This document shows, piece by piece, positions 8,273 through 16,459 of a DNA stretch of 64,000 nucleotides. The notes under the pieces were generated by a model, which was not told where the DNA came from, searched no databases, and worked only from the letters and a program-made list of their open reading frames with translations. How positions within the stretch are numbered: position 1 is the first letter of the stretch; each line of letters opens with the position of its first letter. The position numbers were made by a program, and so were the translations under genes. Origin of the DNA: Sphingobacterium sp. (lineage in GTDB: Bacteria > Bacteroidota > Bacteroidia > Sphingobacteriales > Sphingobacteriaceae); assembly GCA_031286695.1 (NCBI GenBank), contig JAITTY010000005.1:806001-870000 (forward strand), written 5' to 3'.

Positions 8273-9146
8273 TGTGGTTCTTTTCAGTAAATTTATGGTA
8301 AACCATTTGAGCAATGGCCTCAGCAGCCTCTGCCCGACATGGCGCAAAACTTGGCCAGTCGTTTAAGTCAATAATATGGAAGTCTCCATTTGCATCAATA
8401 ATCACATCACCGCCGTAGATATGTACATCCAGAACTTCTGCAGCACGATTGGCGACTTTTTTGAGATTGTCGAGGTCGAAAGGAAAATGTACTACCTCAT
8501 CATTAATTTGTTCATACAAATCATATTTGTGATGATTATGTTCATAAGGGTAGAAATAAAAGAAGAAATCCGTTCCCCGAACCGCATAAAACTTCAGAAG
8601 GTCACCGGCAAGATGTTCAGAAATAACAGCTTCTTTAATCCCGCGAAGCGCGTATTCATTCAAGATATGCTGTGCTTCTTTCAGACTGGCAGCAAACGTA
8701 ACGTCTTCCTTATGAATAGCATGGAAATCACCGCGTTTGATCCATACCCCCTTCCCTTTCAGTTTCTCAAAAATAGATTGAATATCGGCAACTGTAGAGA
8801 TCACAATACTTTTGGGATAAGGAACACCGCCTTCCAAAAGCTTAAGTGTCATATTTTTCCGAAAGCAATTTTCGATTCCAAAACCGGAATTCAAAACATT
8901 GATCCCATTATTTTGAAGAGATTGTAACTTTTTAACCAAAGTCTTTGTTCTCCCCATCGTCAGAATATTTTCCTGCTTTATAGATGTAGAAGACAAAAAT
9001 TCATCTTCATTACACACTTCGACCGATGCACCTTTTTCGGTCAGTTTTAAAACTACTTCATTAAATATAGCGGCATCATTCCCCACATGATTGGGTGAAA
9101 AGCGATTTTTTCGAGTTACGCCTAAAATAGAAATCATTTCGCTCAT
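8253..9146 (-). CDS. ATP-grasp domain protein of the inositol cluster
   Basis: This 297-residue protein has the ATP-grasp fold used by ligases that make C-N or C-S bonds through acyl-phosphate intermediates. Visible landmarks are GVWIKRGDF (ATP-binding lysine), the EHLAGDLLKFY strand, and the metal-binding end GGDVIIDANGDFHIIDLNDWPSF, with Asp and Asn ligands. It resembles RimK-like proteins more than carboxylases. The ATG at 9146 is preferred over an upstream GTG because it follows a GAGGAAG sequence and begins 5 bp after the nucleotidyltransferase stop. The acceptor is unknown. Its position suggests that it attaches an amino acid or other acid to an inositol-containing intermediate, which is an inference. 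Confidence 0.75.
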   Translation of the reverse strand: MSEMISILGVTRKNRFSPNHVGNDAAIFNEVVLKLTEKGASVEVCNEDEFLSSTSIKQENILTMGRTKTLVKKLQSLQNNGINVLNSGFGIENCFRKNMTLKLLEGGVPYPKSIVISTVADIQSIFEKLKGKGVWIKRGDFHAIHKEDVTFAASLKEAQHILNEYALRGIKEAVISEHLAGDLLKFYAVRGTDFFFYFYPYEHNHHKYDLYEQINDEVVHFPFDLDNLKKVANRAAEVLDVHIYGGDVIIDANGDFHIIDLNDWPSFAPCRAEAAEAIAQMVYHKFTEKNHNAERTS

Positions 9147-9150
9147 TTTA

Positions 9151-9861
9151 CTAACTAACTTCCTCACTCAAAAATTGTTCTGCAACCGCACGATCTTTTA
9201 GATGATCAATATCGACGACTTTTTCAAAAACAAATGCTTCTACTTGTAAATCGTTTTCTAATAAAGCGCGCTGAAAGTTACGCATTCTCGAATTTCCAGC
9301 TTCAACGGAGCTTAACGCACAGTCCATCGCCGCTTGGCGAAAGCAATAAATTCCCCCGGAAACATATTTCGTTTCTGCAGTTGCCGTATCCAAAAATGCT
9401 TCCACACGAAGCTGTGAATCTGTGTTCACGTAGAGTGGGCTTTCATCATCGACAAAAGGCGTGATTGCCATAAAAGCGTCTGCATTTTTGTTTTGATGAA
9501 AAGCATCTAAATAGGCATGAAATTCATGTGGCCTAAAAACCGTATCTGTTGTCGTAAGACAGCAGGACGACCAATCGGGGTTGTTTTTAACAAGCAAAGC
9601 AAAACTATGCAATGAACTTGCAGTATCTTCCTCGATAAGCACAATAGGTAATTCAAACGTTGTTTTTTCCAAAAACAATTTCAGTTCCGGAGATTGTTTA
9701 TTGATGATAACATGAACTCTTTGCGCCCCTTCTTTAACAAACACGCGAATCAATCGTTCAATTAATGGAACTCCATGTAATGGTAGCAAGGGTTTCGGTA
9801 AATTGAACCCCTCTTTTCGCAATCGAGAACCTTCTCCCGCCGCTATAATTGCAAATTCCAT
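9151..9861 (-). CDS. Nucleotidyltransferase, candidate inositol-phosphate cytidylyltransferase
   Basis: This 236-residue protein is a sugar-phosphate-type nucleotidyltransferase (GT-A-like NTP transferase). It starts with the activation loop AAGEGSRLRKEGFNLPKPLLPL (GxGxR followed by PKP), and CCLTTTDTVF near residue 100 provides the metal-binding Asp. In thermophiles, a homologous enzyme plus a CDP-alcohol phosphotransferase make CDP-inositol and di-myo-inositol phosphate, so a CDP-inositol role fits the neighbours. The ATG at 9861 is chosen because the longer frame opens only with TTG. A terminator-like hairpin with a U-tract lies just upstream in its leader. Confidence 0.8.
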   Translation of the reverse strand: MEFAIIAAGEGSRLRKEGFNLPKPLLPLHGVPLIERLIRVFVKEGAQRVHVIINKQSPELKLFLEKTTFELPIVLIEEDTASSLHSFALLVKNNPDWSSCCLTTTDTVFRPHEFHAYLDAFHQNKNADAFMAITPFVDDESPLYVNTDSQLRVEAFLDTATAETKYVSGGIYCFRQAAMDCALSSVEAGNSRMRNFQRALLENDLQVEAFVFEKVVDIDHLKDRAVAEQFLSEEVS

Positions 9862-9892
9862 TTCTTTTAATTGCAAAATAAAATCATTTATA

Positions 9893-9953
9893 AAAAAAGC
9901 AAAACCCCCGTCACTATCTCAGCGTTCGTAAGCGCAAAAGTCTACAGAGGGTT
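9893..9953 (-). promoter_or_regulatory. Terminator-like leader hairpin before the nucleotidyltransferase gene
   Basis: On the minus strand, AACCCTCTGT pairs with ACGGGGGTT across a 30-base loop that has its own small GCG/CGC stem, and a U-rich tract follows (complement of 9893-9904). The structure ends about 31 bases before the ATG at 9861. It looks like a transcription attenuator or the 3' end of a short RNA. A second hairpin, TCAAGATC-TTTAC-GATCTTGA, lies at 9967-9987. Confidence 0.5.
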
Positions 9954-9988
9954 AAATCACAAATCCTCAAGATCTTTACGATCTTGAA

Positions 9989-10028
9989 GAAAAAGGGGAA
10001 AAACTGTTTTTAAACAATTGTTTCCCCT
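9989..10028 (-). terminator. Intrinsic terminator after the inositol-phosphate synthase gene
   Basis: On the minus strand, AGGGGAAA and TTTCCCCT (10028-10021 and 10001-9994) form a stem enclosing an AT-rich loop, followed by TTTTT. It begins 17 bases after the synthase stop codon, so the synthase may be expressed separately from, or at a higher level than, the genes downstream. Confidence 0.65.
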
Positions 10029-10044
10029 CTCTTATTAAGGTAGT

Positions 10045-11373
10045 TTATTGAATACTATCTACAAGCTCCTGGTAATAATCCAATCCCAAATGTGTGATTA
10101 AATCTTCACCCATAATGTGGCGCAATGTATTTTGCAATTTCATCAATTGTTTGAAGATATCGTGTTCAGGAGGCAATCCCGGAGCAGTTTGAGGCGATTT
10201 CAAGTAAAATGACAACCACTCTTGAATACCTGACATACCTGCACGTTGCGCCAAATCAATAAACAAAGCTAAATCCAAAGCAACTGGAGCCGCTAAAATT
10301 GAATCGCGACACAAGAAATTGATTTTGATCTGCATTTTGTAGCCCAACCAACCGAAGATATCGATGTTGTCCCAAGATTCTTTATTATCACCGTGTGGCG
10401 GGTAATAGTTGATACGTACTTTATGGTAAAGGTCACCATATAACTCAGGGTTCTTTTTCGCATCTAAAATTTCTTCCAATACCGATAGTTTAGATACTTC
10501 TTTTGTTTTGAAATTTTCAGGATCATCCAATACTAATCCATCACGGTTACCTAAGATATTCGTCGAAAACCAACCTTCAACACCCAAAGCTCTTGCTTGA
10601 AGACCTGGTGCTACAATTGTTTTCATCAACGTTTGACCTGTTTTAAAGTCTTTACCCGCGATTGCTACACCGTTTTCATGCGCCAACTCAACAATAGCTG
10701 GAACGTCACAGGTTAAATTGGGTGCACCATTTACATACGGCGCTCCTTCTTTCAATGCCGCATAACAATAGATCATACTCGGTGGAATACGTTGATCGTC
10801 ATTATCCAAAGCCTCCTCTAATTTAGCTAATGTTGAAAAAGCTTCGTTGGTCTCAATATAACGCTCAGTAGATCCACACCATACCAATACAACACGGTCT
10901 AATCCGTTTTTCTCTTTAAATTCACGAATATCACGTTGTACAGCATCTGCCAATTCACGGCGAGTTTTTTCAGATTTGATGTGCGTTCCGTCCAAATTTT
11001 TCACAAAATTACGGTCAAACACAGCTTTCATTGGTTGGATTGCCTCCAATTCAGCTTTAACAGCATCCAATTGACCTTGCTCCAATACCTGCGCTTTTGA
11101 TGCAGCCTCATATACGTTATCTTCGTATACGTCCCATCCACCAAAAACTACATCTTCCAATTTTGCTAAAGGGACGAAATCTTTAATTAATGGATTTCTG
11201 TTCTCAGTGCGTTTACCCAGACGGATTCTGCTCAATTGAGAAACAGATCCGATTGGTTTTGAAAAACCTTTGTTTATAGATGCCACACCAGCGATTAATG
11301 TTGTAGCCACAGCACCTAATCCCGGAATAAGAATACCCAATTTTCCATTGGCATCTTTCACTTGTTGTCCCAT
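10045..11373 (-). CDS. ino1: Myo-inositol-1-phosphate synthase
   Basis: This 442-residue cytoplasmic enzyme converts glucose 6-phosphate to L-myo-inositol 1-phosphate in an NAD-dependent reaction. The N-terminal nucleotide-binding loop ILIPGLGAVATT is the Rossmann motif of the bacterial and archaeal type. The central VVLVWCGSTERYIE and the catalytic region GKDFKTGQTLMKT, with the key lysines, are conserved in the family, and YYPPHGDNKESWDNIDIFGW follows. Length matches prokaryotic members, which lack the long N-terminus of eukaryotic synthases. It heads the minus-strand cluster that also encodes a nucleotidyltransferase and a CDP-alcohol phosphatidyltransferase, so its product probably feeds inositol lipid synthesis. 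Confidence 0.93.
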   Translation of the reverse strand: MGQQVKDANGKLGILIPGLGAVATTLIAGVASINKGFSKPIGSVSQLSRIRLGKRTENRNPLIKDFVPLAKLEDVVFGGWDVYEDNVYEAASKAQVLEQGQLDAVKAELEAIQPMKAVFDRNFVKNLDGTHIKSEKTRRELADAVQRDIREFKEKNGLDRVVLVWCGSTERYIETNEAFSTLAKLEEALDNDDQRIPPSMIYCYAALKEGAPYVNGAPNLTCDVPAIVELAHENGVAIAGKDFKTGQTLMKTIVAPGLQARALGVEGWFSTNILGNRDGLVLDDPENFKTKEVSKLSVLEEILDAKKNPELYGDLYHKVRINYYPPHGDNKESWDNIDIFGWLGYKMQIKINFLCRDSILAAPVALDLALFIDLAQRAGMSGIQEWLSFYLKSPQTAPGLPPEHDIFKQLMKLQNTLRHIMGEDLITHLGLDYYQELVDSIQ

Positions 11374-12010
11374 ATTAATTCTATATACTTAAATTGTTAT
11401 TTAATTGATGTATTATGATAAAATAATTCTTAAAATTAGCTTAAAAAAACATATTTCATACCACCCATCACTTAATTTATAAAATCGTGACAAATACCGA
11501 TACAAACTCCATTCGAAACCTAAAGAAATAATCCGAAAATGAATTATTACTTAGTGTTCTACTACTCCATCTGACTGAAATTTAACGTTTTTAGCTAAAG
11601 TTGTTAACCTCAAAAATAATTCTCCTTAATTTTACTCAATATATCAAGATTCGAAAACTAATCCAAATTCAATCTAAAAAAAGTTCTTCTTTCTCAAAAA
11701 TTGGTCGATTTTTCTTTTTCTATTCGCTATAAATATGACAATAAAATTGGAAAATGGTTTTAGTAGCGCTAACTTTAGCCTAAAATCTAAATGCAAGCAA
11801 TGAATCTATAGTTAGGTTTACATGTCAACATCTCTTGATCTGCGCACTGTCGATGGACAAATGGTCTGCCTCGCGATAACGCGATGATAAATTTAACGGT
11901 ATCGCATATAGTCTAAGGTACATAAGCATATCCATAGCATTGCAAAAAACGAAACCAAGTGTAAAGGATAATTTTACACCAAAGAATGTACTGAACAAAT
12001 AATTATCTGA
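11374..12010. other. 637-bp divergent intergenic region
   Basis: This AT-rich stretch separates the divergent inositol-phosphate synthase and CocE-type genes. I see no coding region or RNA gene in it. The only clear structure is GTGTAAA (11959-11965) and TTTACAC (11973-11979), a 7-bp inverted repeat about 30 bp before the CocE start, which may be an operator. A short TCGCG-ATAA-CGCGA hairpin lies near 11871-11884. No convincing TAnnTTTG box was found. Confidence 0.5.
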
Positions 12011-13870
12011 ATGAAAAATACAATTTCGTGCCTAACTTTGGCGCTTTTAAGCGCAAGCCAGTTACATGCTCAAACAGCTGCCGACTCGGCTTATGTTAGA
12101 GATCATTATGAAAAGACCGAAGTAGCAATCCCCATGAGAGATGGGAAAAAATTATTTACTGCGATCTACAGTCCAAAAGACAAATCCAAGAAATATCCAG
12201 TTTTGCTCAATAGAACGCCCTACACTGTTTCTCCTTACGGGCAAAACGAATACAAAAAAAGCTTGGGAAACTTCCCCCAAATGATGCGTGAAGGCTATAT
12301 TTTCGTTTATCAGGATGTCCGTGGCAAGTGGATGAGCGAGGGTGATTTTGAAGATATACGTCCGACCACGTACAGCAAAGATAAAAAAGCAATCGATGAA
12401 AGTACGGATACCTATGATGCGCTTGAATGGTTACAGAAAAATCTCAAAAACTATAATGGCAAAGCTGGGCTCTATGGGATTTCCTATCCAGGCTTCTATT
12501 CTACCGTCGGATTGGTCAAAACACATCCGAGCTTGAAGGCAGTCTCCCCACAGGCTCCCGTAACAGACTGGTTTATCGGCGACGACTTCCACCATAATGG
12601 CGTATTGTTTCTTCAGGATGCATTTACATTCATGTCAACCTTTGGTGTCCCACGTCCAAAACCCATCACACCAGATCAATTTAAGGGCAAAATTCAGATC
12701 AAAGAAGCCGATAAATATAACTTTTTTGCAGAAGCAGGAACAGCGCGGGAACTCAAAGAAAAGTATTTTGGTGACTCCGTACAATTTTGGAATGACCTGT
12801 TTAAACATCCCGACTATGATGATTTTTGGAAATCGCGTGTGATCACCAATTCTTTACAGGAGGTAAAACCAGCTGTGATGGTGGTTGGTGGTTTCTTTGA
12901 CGCGGAAGATGCTTATGGAACATTTAAGACCTACCAATCGATTGAGGATAAAAGCAAAAAAAACAACTCGATTTTAGTGGCAGGACCTTGGTATCATGGT
13001 GGCTGGGTTCGTGCAGAAGGAAACTATTTAGGTGATATCCAATTTGAGAAAAAAACCAGTGTTACCTATCAGGAACAATTTGAACAACCGTTTTTCAAAT
13101 ATTACCTAAAAGATGAAGGGAACTTTGCACCATCAGAAGCGAACATTTTTGTCTCAGGAAGCAACGAATGGAAACATTTCGAACAATGGCCACCAAAAAA
13201 TGTAGAGACAACAAAACTATACTTCCAACCTCAGGGGAAACTTGGATTTGACAAAGTTCAACGTACAGATTCCTGGGATGAATATGTAACAGACCCTAAT
13301 AAACCTGTTCCGCATCAAGGTGGGTTAATTCAAAACCGAACACGTGAGTATATGGTAGATGATCAACGTTTCGCAGCTAGTCGCCCTGATGTTATGGTTT
13401 ATCAAACGGAACCGTTGACGGAGGACCTGACTATAGTAGGTCCAATCAAAAATTTCCTTAAGGTTTCTTCAACAGGTACGGATGCAGATTATGTTGTCAA
13501 ACTGATTGATGTTTACCCTAACGATGCAGCAAGTTATCAAGGAAAAACAATGGCTGGATATCAAATGATGGTACGTGGTGAGATCATGGCCGGGAAATAT
13601 CGAAATGGTTTTGAAAAAGCACAGGCCTTGACTCCAGGAATGGTCGAAAAAGTGAATTTTGAAATGCCAGATGTTGCGCATACCTTCAAAAAAGGACATC
13701 GCATTATGGTTCAGGTACAAAACTCATGGTTTCCGCTGGCGGAACGAAATCCGCAGGTATTTTTAGCGCCTTACACAGCTACCAAAGCTGATTTCCGTAA
13801 AGCTACCCAACGTATTTTTCACGATGTGAACAATGCCACATACATCGAATTTTCTGTTCTCAAAGATTAA
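12011..13870 (+). CDS. Secreted CocE/NonD family hydrolase (X-Pro dipeptidyl-peptidase type)
   Basis: This 619-residue protein belongs to the S15 / CocE-NonD family of alpha/beta hydrolases, which includes X-Pro dipeptidyl peptidases, glutaryl-7-ACA acylases and cocaine esterase. A signal peptide ends near residue 21 (SASQLHAQ), so it works in the periplasm or at the surface. The nucleophile elbow is LYGISYPGFYS near residue 157 (GxSYxG), GGFFDAEDAY near residue 298 carries the acidic residue, and GPWYHGGW near residue 327 carries the histidine. The C-terminal 200 residues form the family's jelly-roll beta domain. It stands alone with a bidirectional terminator after it. Peptidase versus esterase activity is not decidable here. 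Confidence 0.88.
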   Translation: MKNTISCLTLALLSASQLHAQTAADSAYVRDHYEKTEVAIPMRDGKKLFTAIYSPKDKSKKYPVLLNRTPYTVSPYGQNEYKKSLGNFPQMMREGYIFVYQDVRGKWMSEGDFEDIRPTTYSKDKKAIDESTDTYDALEWLQKNLKNYNGKAGLYGISYPGFYSTVGLVKTHPSLKAVSPQAPVTDWFIGDDFHHNGVLFLQDAFTFMSTFGVPRPKPITPDQFKGKIQIKEADKYNFFAEAGTARELKEKYFGDSVQFWNDLFKHPDYDDFWKSRVITNSLQEVKPAVMVVGGFFDAEDAYGTFKTYQSIEDKSKKNNSILVAGPWYHGGWVRAEGNYLGDIQFEKKTSVTYQEQFEQPFFKYYLKDEGNFAPSEANIFVSGSNEWKHFEQWPPKNVETTKLYFQPQGKLGFDKVQRTDSWDEYVTDPNKPVPHQGGLIQNRTREYMVDDQRFAASRPDVMVYQTEPLTEDLTIVGPIKNFLKVSSTGTDADYVVKLIDVYPNDAASYQGKTMAGYQMMVRGEIMAGKYRNGFEKAQALTPGMVEKVNFEMPDVAHTFKKGHRIMVQVQNSWFPLAERNPQVFLAPYTATKADFRKATQRIFHDVNNATYIEFSVLKD

Positions 13871-13908
13871 CGGCTAAATTTGAATACTAACACCTAAGAG
13901 CCAGTTGA

Positions 13909-13952
13909 ATAAGGCTACATCAGCTAAACACCTATGCCTGATGTAGCCTTAT
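13909..13952. terminator. Bidirectional terminator between convergent genes
   Basis: ATAAGGCTACATCAG (13909-13923) and CTGATGTAGCCTTAT (13938-13952) form a perfect 15-bp stem with a 14-base loop. It lies between the CocE-type gene and the convergent MFS gene. T-rich flanks are weak on both sides, but position and stability support termination in both directions. Confidence 0.75.
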
Positions 13953-13954
13953 CT

Positions 13955-15163
13955 TTAATCTTCCGCTACATACTTATCTTCCCCGGCCTTCCATCCCGCA
14001 AACAATAAAAGTAAGATACTTCCCCCTAAAAAATAGAACGAGTAATTCCAGGTAGTATCTATTTCGTGCAGCTTACCAAATACCGGCGGACCAAAAGCCG
14101 CAATCAGATAACCGACAGACTGGGCCATGCCCGATATTTTAATTGCATTCACCGTAGATCTGGCCCGCAGGGTAAAGAAAAGAATAGACAAACTGAAAGA
14201 CAGTCCATTGGAAAGTCCCAACAATATAGCGGCAACATAAATTCCCTGAAGTTTGTAATGCCAAAATATAAAGATACTTCCAAGCATGCCTACCGCAACA
14301 GCAGTTGCCATAAGACGTTGATCCTTCATCCGATGTGCCAAAATAGGTCCAATAAACATAATGGGAATCATGGCAATTTGGATCAAAAACAGCAACCAGC
14401 CTGTATCCTCCGCTGGCATGCCATAATCCACCAATACTTTGGGCAACCAAGAAATCAAGCTGTAGTAAATTAAGGACTGAATACCCATAAATAGGCTGAT
14501 ATACCAGGCCAATCTTGACCTAAAGATATGCCCGATTCCACTTGTCGCTTGTCTATTTTCAGTAATACCCCGTGCTTTCTTTTGGCTTAAAGCATCAAAG
14601 AAAACACCAATAAGGGATAACAAGGCTAAAATCACCCAAACACCCAAAGAACCCTGCCACCCAAGACCAGTCCATTCGCCCAATCGTAAACTAAAACCCG
14701 AAGCAAAAGCTGCTGTCAGATTCATAGCTACTGCAAAAATGCCTGTCATCAGTCCAATTTGCTTTGGAAAATTGGTTTTTATATAACCGGGTGTAACGAC
14801 ATTGCCCACACAGATCCCAAGTCCAATTAAAAAAGATCCTACAAACAGCGTTGGCATATTGCCCCAGACCCGAAGCACAATCCCTACACTCAATGCCATT
14901 AAACCGAGCAATAAAAAACGATGCATGCCCAGCATATGTGAATATCGACTTACGGCTACGGAACAGCTCGCAAACATAAAAAGGGGAATTGCCGTCAGTA
15001 GACTGCTTTGAAAACTATTTAATTGTAAATCTTCACTGATTTGCACCAGTACAGGGCCAACGGCTGTAATTGGCGATCGCAGATTGGTTGAGACTAAAAC
15101 AACAACCAATATGGATAACCAGGTCCAAGAAACAGCTGTAGATACTTTTATATTTTCTTTCAT
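13955..15163 (-). CDS. MFS transporter, CynX/NimT type
   Basis: This 402-residue inner-membrane protein has the twelve-helix pattern of the major facilitator superfamily. STNLRSPITAVGPVLVQISEDL near the first helix is typical of the CynX/NimT (cyanate or 2-nitroimidazole) subfamily, in which the TNLR-P motif follows helix 1. A basic cytoplasmic loop near residue 200 separates the two halves. The gene is divergent from an AraC regulator 89 bp away, and a consensus -7 box TATCTTTG on the minus strand lies in that gap. The AraC protein probably controls this transporter. The substrate is unknown and could be a small anion or a drug-like compound. Confidence 0.85.
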   Translation of the reverse strand: MKENIKVSTAVSWTWLSILVVVLVSTNLRSPITAVGPVLVQISEDLQLNSFQSSLLTAIPLFMFASCSVAVSRYSHMLGMHRFLLLGLMALSVGIVLRVWGNMPTLFVGSFLIGLGICVGNVVTPGYIKTNFPKQIGLMTGIFAVAMNLTAAFASGFSLRLGEWTGLGWQGSLGVWVILALLSLIGVFFDALSQKKARGITENRQATSGIGHIFRSRLAWYISLFMGIQSLIYYSLISWLPKVLVDYGMPAEDTGWLLFLIQIAMIPIMFIGPILAHRMKDQRLMATAVAVGMLGSIFIFWHYKLQGIYVAAILLGLSNGLSFSLSILFFTLRARSTVNAIKISGMAQSVGYLIAAFGPPVFGKLHEIDTTWNYSFYFLGGSILLLLFAGWKAGEDKYVAED

Positions 15164-15197
15164 AATAAAACCGCGTGATACATTTAATGATCGCTTA

Positions 15198-15229
15198 CAA
15201 AGATATACCTGGAATTTTAATTAAATTTG
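15198..15229. promoter_or_regulatory. Divergent -7 boxes for the MFS and AraC genes
   Basis: On the minus strand TATCTTTG (complement of 15198-15205) and on the plus strand TAAATTTG (15222-15229) both match TAnnTTTG. They point toward the MFS gene at 15163 and the AraC gene at 15253. No clear TTG -33 element was seen for either, so activation by the AraC protein is plausible. Confidence 0.5.
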
Positions 15230-15252
15230 CCATTAATTTAATTTAAAACGAC

Positions 15253-16047
15253 ATGCATCATACCAATCATACGTTGACAATTGAACGCATCCAGAAATCA
15301 ACCTTTGTCTGGTTTGAAGAAAACTGGATACACGACGACGAGTTACACAGTCATCGGAAAGGTCAGTTGATTTATGTCGAGCAAGGTTTTCAATACCTTA
15401 CCGTCGCAGGAAAAATGTACCTACTCCCCCAAAATCACGTTGCTTGGATTCCCTCAGGTGCATTACATAAGACCAACTCCCACTCGGAACGCATCAAGCT
15501 TATGGTCCTATTTTTTGATACTCCACAATCTGACGGCTCACAAGACCATTTGTTTTTCAATCAGGTACAGATATTTTCTGCGCCAAAAGTATTACGGGAA
15601 ATGATTTTGTATTGTGAAAAATGGTCGAAATTGATTGAAGAAAATCAACAGGAGAAAGTATTTCTAGGCGCATTGCTAAATGAGCTCCCCTATTTTGGCA
15701 CACAATTACTCCAACTTGGGATCACCCTTCCTCAGGAAAATAGACTTCAAACCGTCTTGAACCATCTTCACGATCATTATACAGAGGCCATCACGATGGA
15801 TGAGATCGCCATGTTGTCCAATCTTTCGCTCCGAACTATTGAGCGCCTTTTTAAAAAGGAAACCGGAATGACACTTGCAAAATATCAGCAGTTACTCCGC
15901 ATTATCAAGAGTTTGGAACTTCTTAGCACAAAAGAATTCACCATCTCCCAAATCGCGTATAGAGTCGGTTATAAAAGCGTACAAGCGTTCACCAATAGCT
16001 TTTATGCGGTGATGAAATATAGACCTTCGAGCTTCATGATAGACTAG
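15253..16047 (+). CDS. AraC family regulator with cupin sensor
   Basis: This 264-residue protein has an N-terminal cupin domain (residues 20-110; HDDELHSHRKGQLIYVEQG and the HVAWIPSGALHK strand supply the family's histidines) and a C-terminal AraC DNA-binding domain (residues 170-262) containing NLSLRTIERLFKKETGMTLAKYQ and ISQIAYRVGYKSVQAFTNSF. This cupin-AraC layout is common in regulators that sit divergent from MFS efflux genes, as here. It probably activates the CynX-type transporter gene and may control itself. The ligand is unknown. Confidence 0.88.
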   Translation: MHHTNHTLTIERIQKSTFVWFEENWIHDDELHSHRKGQLIYVEQGFQYLTVAGKMYLLPQNHVAWIPSGALHKTNSHSERIKLMVLFFDTPQSDGSQDHLFFNQVQIFSAPKVLREMILYCEKWSKLIEENQQEKVFLGALLNELPYFGTQLLQLGITLPQENRLQTVLNHLHDHYTEAITMDEIAMLSNLSLRTIERLFKKETGMTLAKYQQLLRIIKSLELLSTKEFTISQIAYRVGYKSVQAFTNSFYAVMKYRPSSFMID

Positions 16048-16124
16048 TTTTCGCACAGCTACAGGTATTTTGTAGCTATTCAGCTACAAAATATAAGGCA
16101 TTTAAAAAAAATAACAACGAATAG

Positions 16125-16155
16125 TTGCACGGGTGTAATATTTACACTATCTTTG
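16125..16155 (+). promoter_or_regulatory. Promoter of small-RNA-like unit, copy 1
   Basis: TTG at 16125-16127 and TATCTTTG at 16148-16155 are separated by 20 bp, a good match to the Bacteroidota -33/-7 promoter. The spacer contains the perfect palindrome GTGTAA-TAT-TTACAC (16133-16147), which could be an operator that switches this copy. The start of transcription is expected near 16161. Confidence 0.7.
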
Positions 16156-16159
16156 TATC

Positions 16160-16225
16160 ATCATAATTTAGGTTTATAATTGGTTATTTAAGGTTTTCAT
16201 TCTCCCCGTTTGAAAACCTTTTTTT
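16160..16225 (+). ncRNA. Candidate small RNA, copy 1
   Basis: This 66-bp unit begins right after a consensus promoter and ends with the stem AAGGTTTTCA/TGAAAACCTT (16190-16199 and 16211-16220), loop TTCTCCCCGTT and seven T residues. The same unit occurs at 58411-58477 with a single substitution (T16189 versus G58440), and the -7 box is at the same distance in both. No reading frame of note is inside. The C-rich loop is a typical seed for pairing with G-rich mRNA sites. The remaining 234 bp before the next gene (16226-16459) hold only a CGAATATATTCG palindrome at 16387-16398. I do not recognise an Rfam family. Confidence 0.65.
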
Positions 16226-16459
16226 ATTTATTTTCACCGTCTCTCAAATCATTTCACTGCTCCGCAAACACAATTATTTCCCCCTTAGGCCCAAACAAAA
16301 GCAGCTGATCGCATGTTCTCAAAAAATAGCGTTCAAATTAATTCTCAAAAAATTCAAGATATTCTTTAACAATACTGTATTTTTAACGAATATATTCGAA
16401 TGAGAAAGGTCACGCGAATAGAAAAGAGTTCAAATATTGAAAAAATAATCTAAACATAT

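Noticed and set aside
8376..8927. A 183-codon plus-strand frame inside the ATP-grasp gene
   Set aside because: It is antisense to a gene with clear ATP-grasp motifs, and its translation has no family features.
9916..9922. CTGAGAT on the minus strand in the leader before the nucleotidyltransferase gene, as in thiamine pyrophosphate riboswitches
   Set aside because: The other conserved TPP elements (GGGGUGC upstream, ACCUGA and GCGNAGGGA downstream) are absent and the genes are not thiamine-related.
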